Of a stretch of DNA of 64,000 bases, positions 1 through 7,914 are shown piece by piece. The notes beneath the pieces were generated by a model, which had not been told where the DNA came from, searched no databases, and saw nothing but the letters and a program-made list of their open reading frames with translations. Both the position numbers and the translations under genes were made by a program. Position 1 is the stretch's first letter. The number at the start of each line of letters is the position of its first letter. This DNA is from Anaerolineae bacterium (lineage in GTDB: Bacteria; Chloroflexota; Anaerolineae; Promineifilales; Promineifilaceae): contig JAHDWJ010000001.1 of assembly GCA_023384415.1 (NCBI GenBank), forward strand, positions 124,001 to 188,000. Direction: 5' to 3'.

Positions 1-611
1 ACTTTGCCGGGGCCAGTCAAAGTAGCCAAAAACAACCCTTCCCCACCAAAAAAGATGTTTTTAACCCCTTTCACAGTGGTAATGTCATAGTTGACGGATG
101 GTTCGTACATGGCAATGTGACCGGGATCTACTTTCATCGTCTGGCCGGCCTGCAAACTATAAGAGCGCACTTCACCAGAGATTTCCACAAAGGCAATCCC
201 TGGTCCAGTTAATTTTTGCAGCACAAACCCTTCACCGCCAAACAGCCCGGCCCCTAGTTTGCGTCGGAAATGGACTTCTAGCTGTACAGAATCTTCAGCG
301 ACCATAAATGCATCTTTTTGGCAAATACGGCTTTCACCTGCTTTAAGCTCTACTGGGACGATGGAGCCAGGTGCTTCTGGGGTGAAGGTGATCATACCCT
401 GATTACCCTCACAGGTGTAATTGGTCAGAAAAAGGGATTCACCAGACAATGACCTGGCTAATCCTTTAAGCAAGCCACCCCTGGTATTCGTTTCCATCTT
501 GATATTACCGATCATCCAGGCCATCCCGCCGGATTCGGTGTACACTTTTTCTCCCTGGTCTAAATAAATATCCAGGGTTTGTAAGGTGGTACCTTTGATT
601 TCATAGCGCAT
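1..611 (-). CDS. AIM24 / TIGR00266-family protein (3' end outside window)
   Basis: The start is the ATG at 611-609 (protein begins MRYEIKGTTLQTLDIYLDQG), preceded by a GTAGGAG ribosome site at about 619-625. About 203 codons are visible and the reading frame runs off the left edge of the window. The glycine-rich beta strands (ESGGMAWMIGN, LFGGEGFVLQKLTGPG, and later FFGGEGLFLATLTGPG) are the two repeated halves of the AIM24/TIGR00266 double-stranded beta-helix fold. No signal peptide or membrane segment is seen, so it is probably cytoplasmic. The biochemical role of the family in bacteria is not settled. The family assignment is confident; no function is claimed. It is divergently oriented from the next gene, with a mobile repeat between them. 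Confidence 0.85.
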   Translation of the reverse strand, partial: MRYEIKGTTLQTLDIYLDQGEKVYTESGGMAWMIGNIKMETNTRGGLLKGLARSLSGESLFLTNYTCEGNQGMITFTPEAPGSIVPVELKAGESRICQKDAFMVAEDSVQLEVHFRRKLGAGLFGGEGFVLQKLTGPGIAFVEISGEVRSYSLQAGQTMKVDPGHIAMYEPSVNYDITTVKGVKNIFFGGEGLFLATLTGPGK

Positions 612-835
612 GATAGGCATCTCCTACGAAAATAGAAACAGAGATAGGAAAATACAGTGATGGATAAAAACTTGGTCTGAGCTTGCCCGATTATCTACAT
701 AAATCGGCAGGCAAATTTCATCCATCAAACTGAACCTAACATAAGTTTACGACTTGGGGCTAAAACTGCAAGTGGGTAAAACAGGTGAAATTTTGAGCCA
801 GGATGCGGCAGAGCAAACTGGTTCTCGCTTTATAA

Positions 836-930
836 CTGGAGTCTGGCATTTTTTAATCTGACCACTGGTTATTAGTGTATTAGTGTATTGGTTATTATCA
901 CTGGTGAAATCAATTTTTGCCAGAGTCCAG
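836..930 (+). mobile_element. Family-1 miniature inverted-repeat element, copy 1 (95 bp)
   Basis: The ends are CTGGAGTCTGGCA (836-848) and TGCCAGAGTCCAG (918-930), inverted repeats with one mismatch in 13. The element is flanked by the identical 7-mers TTTATAA at 829-835 and 931-937, which look like a target-site duplication. It encodes nothing. A second 95-bp copy lies at 48632-48726 in the opposite orientation; an ungapped hand alignment of one copy with the reverse complement of the other gives about 17 mismatches. It sits just upstream of the phosphodiesterase gene and its right duplication abuts that gene's leader. The rest of the 346-base gap 612-957 shows no other clear feature. Confidence 0.85.
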
Positions 931-957
931 TTTATAATTAAATGGTGGTGGAATTCT

Positions 958-2190
958 ATGAAACCAAGCTCTTTTCCTGCCATGTTTGTCTGGCCAGATT
1001 ATGCTGGAGGTTCGATTGCCAACGTAGCCCCGACTGCGGCCGCGCTCCTATCTATCCCGTTTATTGGCTTGCCCCCCTTACGGGACCATTACTGGCATCC
1101 CTTAGCCGGGGATATCCGCCGGGTAGTCATTTTTATCATAGACGCCCTGGGGTGGAATTTGATCGAGCAGGAGCAGACGGCTCTGAGCAGTTTGTTACAG
1201 CGGGCGGTAGTCAAAGATAAAATTACCTCTGTGTTCCCCTCAACTACCGTCAATGCGTTATCAAGTATCTGGACGGGGGTGGGGCCGGGGCAGCATGGGC
1301 TGGTGGCTCTGCGCCTGCTTATGCCAGAGCAAGCGGTTTTGGGCAATATGATTAGCTGGGGAGCTAATTTCACCCGGGAAGTGGATACGTTGGTGGAAGC
1401 AGGGGTGGATCCGGCTAAGTTTTTAGCCGTACCTGGGGCCGCAGAACAGTTCGCGGCCGCAGCTATACCCACCTATGATTTCAAATCATTCGCCTTTGTG
1501 GATTCTCCTCTCAGCCAGATGCACGGGCGCGGGGTCAAGCAGCGTATCGGCATCCGCACCCCGGCTGATATGGCGGTGCAAGTGCGGCAGCTGCTAGAAA
1601 GTAAACCCAATGAACCAATGGTCGTAACCGCATACTGGCATGAAGTGGATAATCTAAGCCATTACCGGGGACCACACCATGAAACGACGGCGGCCGAGGT
1701 GCGTTCGGTTCTGCATCTGATTGAAGAAGAAATCATGGTTAAAATGAATGCGGCCGCACGTGCCCATACCGCTCTCTTCATCATCGCTGATCACGGTCAG
1801 ATCGTCACCCCGCCAGAGCAATTCATTCACCTGGAAAATCACCCCAAGCTGCAAAATTTGCTCTTTATGCGGCCGGCCGGTGAACCTAGAGTGGTTAATT
1901 TTTATGCCCGCCATGGCTGCGAGGATGATCTCCTAACCTATCTGAACACCCATCTAGGACACGCCGTTTGGGCCATTCGGGCTGAAGAGGCCCTGGCAAT
2001 GGGGCTGTATGGGCCACCCCCATTCGCTCCGAATACCCAACATCGGTTGGGAGATGTCATTGCCATCATGCGCGAGGGATACACCTTATTTGCCCCAGAT
2101 GAGAAAAAGAAAGCCGCCCAGATGATCGGCCGCCATGCCGGTTTGAGCCAGGCGGAAATGGAAGCCCCTTTTTTAGGGTTTTGCCTGTAG
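958..2190 (+). CDS. Alkaline-phosphatase-superfamily phosphodiesterase / nucleotide pyrophosphatase-like protein
   Basis: 410 residues. An in-frame ATG exists at 883, but it lies inside the mobile repeat; the ATG at 958 has a GGTGGTGGA ribosome site just upstream and is preferred. The type I phosphodiesterase/nucleotide pyrophosphatase fold shows in the metal-binding strand VVIFIIDALGWN, the nucleophile threonine in SVFPSTTVNALSSIWTG, the EVDNLSHYRGPH segment, and ALFIIADHGQ with the late Asp-His metal ligands. No signal peptide is visible in the short form. It is followed after about 45 bases by a CDP-alcohol phosphatidyltransferase gene, which suggests a role in phospholipid or head-group metabolism. 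The substrate is unknown; the superfamily call is confident. Confidence 0.85.
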   Translation: MKPSSFPAMFVWPDYAGGSIANVAPTAAALLSIPFIGLPPLRDHYWHPLAGDIRRVVIFIIDALGWNLIEQEQTALSSLLQRAVVKDKITSVFPSTTVNALSSIWTGVGPGQHGLVALRLLMPEQAVLGNMISWGANFTREVDTLVEAGVDPAKFLAVPGAAEQFAAAAIPTYDFKSFAFVDSPLSQMHGRGVKQRIGIRTPADMAVQVRQLLESKPNEPMVVTAYWHEVDNLSHYRGPHHETTAAEVRSVLHLIEEEIMVKMNAAARAHTALFIIADHGQIVTPPEQFIHLENHPKLQNLLFMRPAGEPRVVNFYARHGCEDDLLTYLNTHLGHAVWAIRAEEALAMGLYGPPPFAPNTQHRLGDVIAIMREGYTLFAPDEKKKAAQMIGRHAGLSQAEMEAPFLGFCL

Positions 2191-2235
2191 TTGACAGTTA
2201 GATGCTGTTTCGGTAGCATCCGCTTCGGAGTTAAT

Positions 2236-2877
2236 ATGGAACCTGTAAAAACACATCCCCATAAGTTGCAATCCCCCTTAGCCAAACCAACCCTGACCGA
2301 CCGTTTGCGTACCCATGCGGCCGTTATCATTAACCCCATGGTGGAGTTTTTGGCCCGGTGGCGCTTTACCCCGGATGGGTTAACCATTACCGGGATGTTA
2401 TTCCACTTTTTCTTTGCCTGGCTCATTGCCAGCGGCCATATTTTTTGGGCGGGGGTGGCGATTATGTTTATTGCCCCGTTGGATGCTCTGGATGGGGCGT
2501 TGGCCCGCCGCTTGGGGCGCAAACAAGGGGGATTTGGGGCTTTTTTAGATTCAACCCTGGATCGGCTGGCAGAGATTATTTTGTTTGCCGGGTATCTCCT
2601 ATATTTTAATCGGGAGGGGGAAGGGTTGTGGCAAGCGGCCGCGTACCTGGCCATTACCGGCTCGCTTATGGTGAGTTATGCCCGTTCCCGTGCCGAAGCA
2701 TTGGGGCTGGAGTGTAAAATCGGCATTGCCAGCCGGGTAGAGCGGTATATCCTCATCATTGTCACCTTACTGCTCCAATGGCCGGAAGCGGGGCTGCTCA
2801 TTCTGGCTGTCACCACCTACATCACCCTGGCCCAACGTATCTGGCATGTGTGGAAACAGACGCGGGCGAAGGAATAA
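2236..2877 (+). CDS. CDP-alcohol phosphatidyltransferase family membrane protein
   Basis: 213 residues from the ATG at 2236, which has a CGGAG ribosome site at 2226-2230; an upstream TTG at 2191 touches the previous stop and is less likely. The family signature D-x2-D-G-x2-A-R-x8-G-x3-D-x3-D is read in DALDGALARRLG followed by GAFLDSTLDR. The chain has about five hydrophobic segments (for example ITGMLFHFFFAWLIASGHIF and the C-terminal YILIIVTLLLQW), so it is an integral membrane enzyme. The family moves a CDP-linked phosphatidyl group onto an alcohol (glycerol phosphate, inositol phosphate or similar) during phospholipid synthesis; which acceptor is used cannot be told here. It is probably co-transcribed with the upstream phosphodiesterase. 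Confidence 0.9.
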   Translation: MEPVKTHPHKLQSPLAKPTLTDRLRTHAAVIINPMVEFLARWRFTPDGLTITGMLFHFFFAWLIASGHIFWAGVAIMFIAPLDALDGALARRLGRKQGGFGAFLDSTLDRLAEIILFAGYLLYFNREGEGLWQAAAYLAITGSLMVSYARSRAEALGLECKIGIASRVERYILIIVTLLLQWPEAGLLILAVTTYITLAQRIWHVWKQTRAKE

Positions 2878-3095
2878 TTAATGGGTGAATTGATGAATGA
2901 GTGAATAGTAAATAATTCACCCATTCACCGCTGGTTGACTGACAAATCCCATTTTCAGAATGACAACAACAGATTGAGAAATAAACGGATATTGGCTGTC
3001 TCTGGGAAAATCGGTTCTCTTCTTTATCCGTTGTTGTCATTATGGCAAAAGATTAATTTTGTCAATCAATCGGCCATTCACGTTAAAAAGGGATT

Positions 3096-4283
3096 ATGCG
3101 TAAAATTTATACCGTACTTCGTGCCGAGCCGTATTGGGCGGTTATCATCTTGTTTTGGCTGATGATGGGGGGTCTCTACTTGAACCATCTATTTACCGGA
3201 GCAACGCCAAACCGGGTAGCGGTCAACCTGACTTTTCTGGGTGACTTTCCGGTTTACTGGTACGGCATCATCATCATGGCTGGCGTGACGTTGGGGGCGT
3301 ATACGGCCACGCAATTGGCCCGGGAACGTGCGCTCCGTATCTGGCAAGAAACAGTCCCCGCATCTGTACGCCAGCGGCCGCTCACCACCCTGGCTTTACC
3401 CCCTGAGATTCAAACTGTTTTAAGTAAAAACCGCATAACCACCCTGGGTGAGCTGCTCCTCCTGTGGGGGTTCAACCCGGAGTTGTTGGGGTTAAAACGG
3501 ATTCAATTAAAAACAGTGCGGGAGAAGTTAAACGCGGCCGCAAACGTAGACCCGCTCTGGGTAGGTGAGGATGCTCCCTGGCGCATCTGGAATCCTGATT
3601 ACGTATGGGGGGGCATTGGTGTTTGCCTGGTACTGGGCGTCATTGGGGCACGACTGTACCATGTCCTGACGCCATCCCCCAGCATGGCCGCCTTGGGGAT
3701 CAATTCGCCGCTTGACTATTTCCGTAACCCCTGGCAGCTCATCAATCTACGAAATGGGGGATTGGGGATTTATGGGGGTATCATTGGCGGGGCTGTCGGG
3801 TTAATCTGGTATACCTGGCGGCACCGGCTGCCCCTGTTGGGTTGGGCTGATCTAGCCGCTGTTGGGCTAGTTTTGGGGCAGATGATGGGACGATGGGGCA
3901 ACTTCTTTAATCAGGAGCTTTATGGCCGCCCCACAACTTTACCCTGGGCTGTAACCATTGATCCCGCCAACCGGTTGCCTGGCTACAGCGAGGTCGCGCA
4001 GTTTCATCCCGCTTTTTTATATGAATCAATTTGGAGCCTATTGACGTTTATTGGGGTATATACGTTGATTAGACGATATGGGGAGCGGCTGCTGCCAGGG
4101 GAAATCACCGCCCTTTACCTGATTGCTTATGCCGTTGGTCGTACCTTGTTGGAGCTAATACGGCTGGATAGTCGCACTGGGGTAGGGGGCCTGCCTATCG
4201 CAACCCTGGTTTCTCTGCTGATTGCTGTGGGCATGGCCGCCTGGCTTTTCCTGCGCCGTCAGCAAATAGGGCGTGACGAGTGA
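3096..4283 (+). CDS. lgt: Prolipoprotein diacylglyceryl transferase with an inserted helix-hairpin-helix domain
   Basis: 395 residues, about 100 more than typical Lgt. Lgt transfers diacylglycerol from phosphatidylglycerol to the lipobox cysteine of prelipoproteins in the cytoplasmic membrane. The Lgt signature lies in GGLGIYGGIIGG and GRWGNFFNQELYGRPT, with several membrane helices. The extra length is a soluble segment at residues ~80-165, between the early membrane helices. Within it, residues 99-148 (LPPEIQTVLSKNRITTLGEL, then LGLKRIQLKTVREKL) read like the helix-hairpin-helix C-terminal domain of the RNA polymerase alpha subunit. The ATG at 3096 follows an AAAAAGGGA ribosome site. The lipoprotein precursors in this window (BMP protein 38385-39422 and the pseudogene at 48761) would be its substrates. 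Confidence 0.92.
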   Translation: MRKIYTVLRAEPYWAVIILFWLMMGGLYLNHLFTGATPNRVAVNLTFLGDFPVYWYGIIIMAGVTLGAYTATQLARERALRIWQETVPASVRQRPLTTLALPPEIQTVLSKNRITTLGELLLLWGFNPELLGLKRIQLKTVREKLNAAANVDPLWVGEDAPWRIWNPDYVWGGIGVCLVLGVIGARLYHVLTPSPSMAALGINSPLDYFRNPWQLINLRNGGLGIYGGIIGGAVGLIWYTWRHRLPLLGWADLAAVGLVLGQMMGRWGNFFNQELYGRPTTLPWAVTIDPANRLPGYSEVAQFHPAFLYESIWSLLTFIGVYTLIRRYGERLLPGEITALYLIAYAVGRTLLELIRLDSRTGVGGLPIATLVSLLIAVGMAAWLFLRRQQIGRDE

Positions 4284-4529
4284 CGCACGAACTGTGACTC
4301 CACTAGATGTTTTGCCAACTTCATCCGACATGTTTAGCGTAAGGGCTAAATCCCCCAAAAAGAACCGGGTGATTGCCATTCATTAGTCATCACCTTTCAC
4401 TATAGGATATTTGGGGGATAACTGTCATTGGACAAGAAGTGAGAGGTGTTTTATTGTTCAGATGATGGGGATGCCCACCCCTTTCATCCTTCATCCTTCT
4501 CAATTCATCCTTCCATACAGGGGCGTACC

Positions 4530-5447
4530 ATGATTGTTGCTGAACAGTTAGCCAAACAGTTTGATGATTTTGTGGCGGTGCATGATGTTTCGCTGCGTGT
4601 GCCTGAGGGGGAGCTGCTGGCGCTCTTGGGGCCGAATGGAGCGGGGAAGACAACGACGGTACGCATGTTGAGCGCGATTCTGAACCCAACTCGCGGCCGC
4701 GCTACTATCGCCGGTTTCGATACCGTAACCCAGGCCGACCAGGTACGCCAATCTGTAGGGCTGCTCACCGAACAGCCGGGCCTCTACAACCGGATGACCG
4801 GGTTGGAATATTTGCTCTTTTATGGGCAACTTTATGGGCTGCCCGATGCTTTAAGCCGGGAGCGAGGGCTGGCGATGTTTGATCGGTTTGCCATGGCTGG
4901 GGCCGAAAATCGCCGTCTAGGAGAATATTCTAAAGGGATGCGTCAGAAGGTAGGGCTGATCCGCGCTTTGCTGCACGATCCCCCTGTGCTGCTATTGGAT
5001 GAGCCAACTTCAGCTATGGACCCTCACAGTGCCCGGCTGGTGCGAGATGCCATTTACGAACTACGCCATGACCGCCGCACGGTCATCCTATGTACTCACA
5101 ATTTATACGAAGCAGAAACATTGGCCGACCGGATCGCCATTATTCGTCAGGGCCGCATCATTCGTGAGGGGACGCCGCAATCACTTAAGCAGCAGTTATT
5201 GGGGCGGCCGCAGATGGAACTCAAAGTAGATCGCCCTTTGAATGGGCAAATTAAAGAGTTGGATGATCTGGTCACTATTGAAGCCATCACCGGGTCAACG
5301 ATTCGTTATCGGGTGGATGAACCAGAGCGGGTCAACCCACAGCTTGTTCGTCGTTTAGGCGAACTAGGGTTGGGTGTGGTGACATTACATGAAATAAGTC
5401 AGAGTTTAGAAGAAGTCTATTTAAGTGTTGTCAATGACGAGCGGTGA
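4530..5447 (+). CDS. ABC transporter ATP-binding protein
   Basis: 305 residues from the ATG at 4530. The in-frame upstream start at 4446 would add a tail encoded by simple TTCATCC repeats and is rejected. All nucleotide-binding motifs are present: Walker A GPNGAGKTTT, Q-loop LLTEQPG, signature YSKGMRQKVGL (a variant of LSGGQ), Walker B VLLLDEPTSAMDP, and the switch histidine in TVILCTHN. The organisation matches drug/natural-product or Na+-exporter type (CcmA/NatA) ATPases. The permease begins 18 bases downstream (5466), so the two form an export unit. The substrate is unknown. Confidence 0.93.
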   Translation: MIVAEQLAKQFDDFVAVHDVSLRVPEGELLALLGPNGAGKTTTVRMLSAILNPTRGRATIAGFDTVTQADQVRQSVGLLTEQPGLYNRMTGLEYLLFYGQLYGLPDALSRERGLAMFDRFAMAGAENRRLGEYSKGMRQKVGLIRALLHDPPVLLLDEPTSAMDPHSARLVRDAIYELRHDRRTVILCTHNLYEAETLADRIAIIRQGRIIREGTPQSLKQQLLGRPQMELKVDRPLNGQIKELDDLVTIEAITGSTIRYRVDEPERVNPQLVRRLGELGLGVVTLHEISQSLEEVYLSVVNDER

Positions 5448-5465
5448 TTCAAGGCAGGTAATATT

Positions 5466-6923
5466 ATGAGTTCTCTCCCCCTAACCTTACCCATTAAACG
5501 GCATGATTGGCGGATGGCCTGGATTATTGCCCGGCGCGAAATCCGTGATTCTTTTCGCGATTGGCGCATTATCCTGCCTACCATTTTCTTGACTCTGATG
5601 TTCCCTGGCCTGCTCAACTTCACGGCTGATCGAATATTGGCCCTGGCTGCGGAATATAATCCGGATTACATTGCCGATCGCCTTTACCCATTTCTTTTGA
5701 TGGTGGTTGGTTTTTTCCCAGCTTCCTTTTCCCTGGTCATTGCCCTGGAGACGTTTGTGGGGGAGAAGGAGCGTAAAAGCCTGGAACCCCTGCTGGCGGC
5801 CCCTTTGACCAATGGACAGTTATACCTGGGTAAAATGATGGCCGCTTTATGCCCTCCCCTGTTCGCCAGTTACCTGGGTATTACCGTGTACCTGGTGGGG
5901 CTGTGGTTCCGGCAAGGGGTTGTGGTTTCGTTTAGCCTGTTTAGTTTGCTGGTGGGGCTGACAACGGTGCAAGCGGCGGTGATGGTGGCCGGGGCAGTGG
6001 TGGCTTCAACCCAAACGACGAGTGTGCGGGCAGCTAATTTACTGGCCAGCTTTATCATTATCCCTATGGCTTTGCTGCTTCAATTTGAAGCGGTGATGAT
6101 GTTTATTGGCAACCGCAATGGGTTATGGTGGATTTTGCTGGCGCAGCTCCTGGTGTTGGTAGTGCTGATGCGGATGGGGGTGAAGATGTTTAACCGGGAG
6201 GAGCTGCTGGGGCGCGAGTTGGATCAGTTACAGCTTGGGAATATGTGGCGACGGTTTTGGCTGCGTTTTAGCGGCCGCGATACCCATCCTGCTTTCCATC
6301 CTCTAACCTGGTATCGGGATACTCTGACCCTGGTGCCCCATTTGCGTAAGCCTGGTTTGATCTTTCTCCTGGCCATGGTTTTCGCCGGACTGTTAGGCTA
6401 TTACATGATTAACCACTATCCCCCGCCAGAACAGATGTATGCCTCTTTGTTTGGGGAGGAGCGACAGCGGTACCTGGCAAATCTCCAGCTTTTAACCCAA
6501 CAGCTGCCGATGACTATTTTTTGGCACAATGTCCGCGCCCTGTTATTGATCGCCCTGGTAGGCATTTTCACGGTGGGCATGGCGGATATAGGCTTTTTTG
6601 CCTTGCCCTGGGTTGTTTTAACTTATGTGGCTCTGCCAATGAGTGGGATAGGGGAAAATCCATTCTTGTTTTTGTTGGCAACAGTGGTGCCCCATGGGGT
6701 AGTGGAGATACCAGCGCTATTGTTAGCGGGCGCGGCCGCGCTGCGGTGGCATGTCGTGGTTATTGCCCCACCCCCAGAAAAAAGTTTAAGCGAAAGTTGG
6801 ATCAACGCGGCCGCAGACTATTTCCGCATCTTCATTGGTTTGGTCATCCCCCTGCTTTTCCTGGCGGCCTTCCTGGAAGCATGGGTGACCCCTCAAGTGT
6901 TGATTCATTTTTATGGCAGTTAA
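5466..6923 (+). CDS. ABC-2 type permease fused to a SpoIIM-like membrane domain
   Basis: 485 residues. The N-terminal part (to about residue 290) is an ABC-2 permease: an IIARREIRDSFRDWRIILP juxtamembrane start, then about six membrane helices, including the EKERKSLEPLLAAPLTNGQL element typical of NatB-like exporters. The C-terminal part (~294-485) has the stage II sporulation protein M pattern: a long extracytoplasmic loop, NVRALLLIALVGIFTVGM, PHGVVEIPALLLAGAAAL, and the terminal AAFLEAWVTPQV helix. Gram-positive SpoIIM takes part in peptidoglycan remodelling complexes; in other bacteria SpoIIM-like proteins often neighbour ABC-2 genes, and here they are one chain. Which cargo it moves is unknown. 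It pairs with the ATPase directly upstream. Confidence 0.85.
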   Translation: MSSLPLTLPIKRHDWRMAWIIARREIRDSFRDWRIILPTIFLTLMFPGLLNFTADRILALAAEYNPDYIADRLYPFLLMVVGFFPASFSLVIALETFVGEKERKSLEPLLAAPLTNGQLYLGKMMAALCPPLFASYLGITVYLVGLWFRQGVVVSFSLFSLLVGLTTVQAAVMVAGAVVASTQTTSVRAANLLASFIIIPMALLLQFEAVMMFIGNRNGLWWILLAQLLVLVVLMRMGVKMFNREELLGRELDQLQLGNMWRRFWLRFSGRDTHPAFHPLTWYRDTLTLVPHLRKPGLIFLLAMVFAGLLGYYMINHYPPPEQMYASLFGEERQRYLANLQLLTQQLPMTIFWHNVRALLLIALVGIFTVGMADIGFFALPWVVLTYVALPMSGIGENPFLFLLATVVPHGVVEIPALLLAGAAALRWHVVVIAPPPEKSLSESWINAAADYFRIFIGLVIPLLFLAAFLEAWVTPQVLIHFYGS

Positions 6924-6957
6924 ACGACGGCCACAAACACCAACTCCCACACAGCCA

Positions 6958-6980
6958 GGTGGCCGCTTGATGCGGCCGCC
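6958..6980 (+). terminator. Hairpin after the ABC permease gene
   Basis: GGTGGCCGC and GCGGCCGCC form a 9-bp stem with one G-T pair around a TTGAT loop, 35 bases after the permease stop. The right arm is one of the few GCGGCCGC octamers outside a gene. There is no clear T-run afterwards (TAAAACCC), so intrinsic termination is only possible. Confidence 0.4.
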
Positions 6981-7023
6981 TAAAACCCACCTTCATCTAT
7001 CCTGGACAAGCCAGAAAAGATTT

Positions 7024-7081
7024 ATCCACAGATGTCACAGATAGGCACAGATTTCCAAGTCATCTGTGAAAATCTGTGGAT
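7024..7081. repeat. Palindromic CACAGAT/ATCTGTG repeat in the 332-base gap 6924-7255
   Basis: ATCCACAGAT (7024-7033) pairs with ATCTGTGGAT (7072-7081), with additional CACAGAT and ATCTGTG words between the arms, giving a long imperfect hairpin. Such ATCTGTG-word elements occur in spacers of many unrelated bacteria, but their role is not known. Apart from this hairpin and the one at 6958-6980, the gap holds no recognised gene. Confidence 0.6.
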
Positions 7082-7255
7082 CACTTCTTGTTTCTGTACA
7101 AGAAGTTGGCTCATAAGGTTGCTAACTTTTCCAGAGGCGAGACCGGATTGACTTGCCTCTTACCATCCTTTACAATCAACAATATTGACAGTTTGGGCGT
7201 TCCAGTTCTCTACTGCTTATTTTCATTTTATCCTCCCTGACCATCAACTATAAAC

Positions 7256-7669
7256 ATGAGTGAAAGCACCCTGGAAAGTCATTGGCGTGAGGATGGTATT
7301 CTGGTGATCAAAGCCAGGGATACAAGCACGGCGACCATAGAGCAGTGGCAGCGTGAAGCTTTAGACCTGCTGGAACAAACCGATACCTACAGCAAACGGC
7401 TGTACGATATGCGTGAATTAGAGGGACTTTCTATTTCCGCCATCCGTACAGCTATTCGTCTGAAATCCCACCGCAACGCTCGCTACGTCTATGCCGCCGT
7501 AATGACCCGCAGTTCCCGTACCGCTTCCCTGGTACAAACGGTACTCTCCATCCAACCTGGTGGCAACTTCCAGATCATCATGGATGAAACCGAAGCGATT
7601 AACTGGCTCAATGACAAAGTTCCCCCCGCTAAGAGTTTTCGCCCCAAACAAGCACCAGGGAACGAGTGA
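7256..7669 (+). CDS. Small STAS/SpoIIAA-like protein of unknown function
   Basis: 137 residues from the ATG at 7256. The alternating strand-helix layout (GILVIKARDTSTATIEQWQ, then KRLYDMRELEGLSISAIRTA, then RYVYAAVMTRSSRTASLVQT) resembles the STAS/SpoIIAA-like fold, where a conserved aspartate follows the second strand (YDMREL). The resemblance is by pattern only. There is no signal peptide or membrane segment. A weak AT-rich leader precedes it and its stop is followed by a 245-base spacer built of CCATTCACC words. Family members are often small regulators of anti-sigma or membrane systems, but no partner is adjacent. Confidence 0.55.
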   Translation: MSESTLESHWREDGILVIKARDTSTATIEQWQREALDLLEQTDTYSKRLYDMRELEGLSISAIRTAIRLKSHRNARYVYAAVMTRSSRTASLVQTVLSIQPGGNFQIIMDETEAINWLNDKVPPAKSFRPKQAPGNE

Positions 7670-7914
7670 TCAGGGCTGAACAAGCTTCCCTATTTTTCCT
7701 CATTAACCATTCCCCCATTCCATAATTCACCTATTGCCCATTCACCTCTCCCTCACTTAAATTTCTCGCCCCATTCACCCCACCCAATCAGGACAGGGGT
7801 ACAATGAATCTGTAAGCCGAGAACAATGAGTCGGGTTAACTGTTCCCCGCTAACTGCTTACTTTCTCTGTTACAGAACCCCCGTTGTTGCCGACTATTGG
7901 TTGTGAGGTGACTT

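Noticed and set aside
883..957. Upstream start for the phosphodiesterase gene adding a hydrophobic N-terminus
   Set aside because: The extra codons come from the family-1 mobile element; a good ribosome site supports the start at 958.
1938..2654. Long antisense ORF (238 codons, minus strand) opposite the CDP-alcohol phosphatidyltransferase gene
   Set aside because: The plus-strand protein has a full family signature in this stretch; the antisense product is Lys/Arg/Pro-rich with no recognisable domain. Similar antisense ORFs at 21331-22140, 13777-14430 and 22703-23239 are rejected for the same reason.
6924..7255. tRNA or small RNA gene in the gap
   Set aside because: No T-loop GGTTCGAATCC-like motif or cloverleaf pairing was found; only palindromic repeats are present. 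The same was looked for in the other gaps without success.
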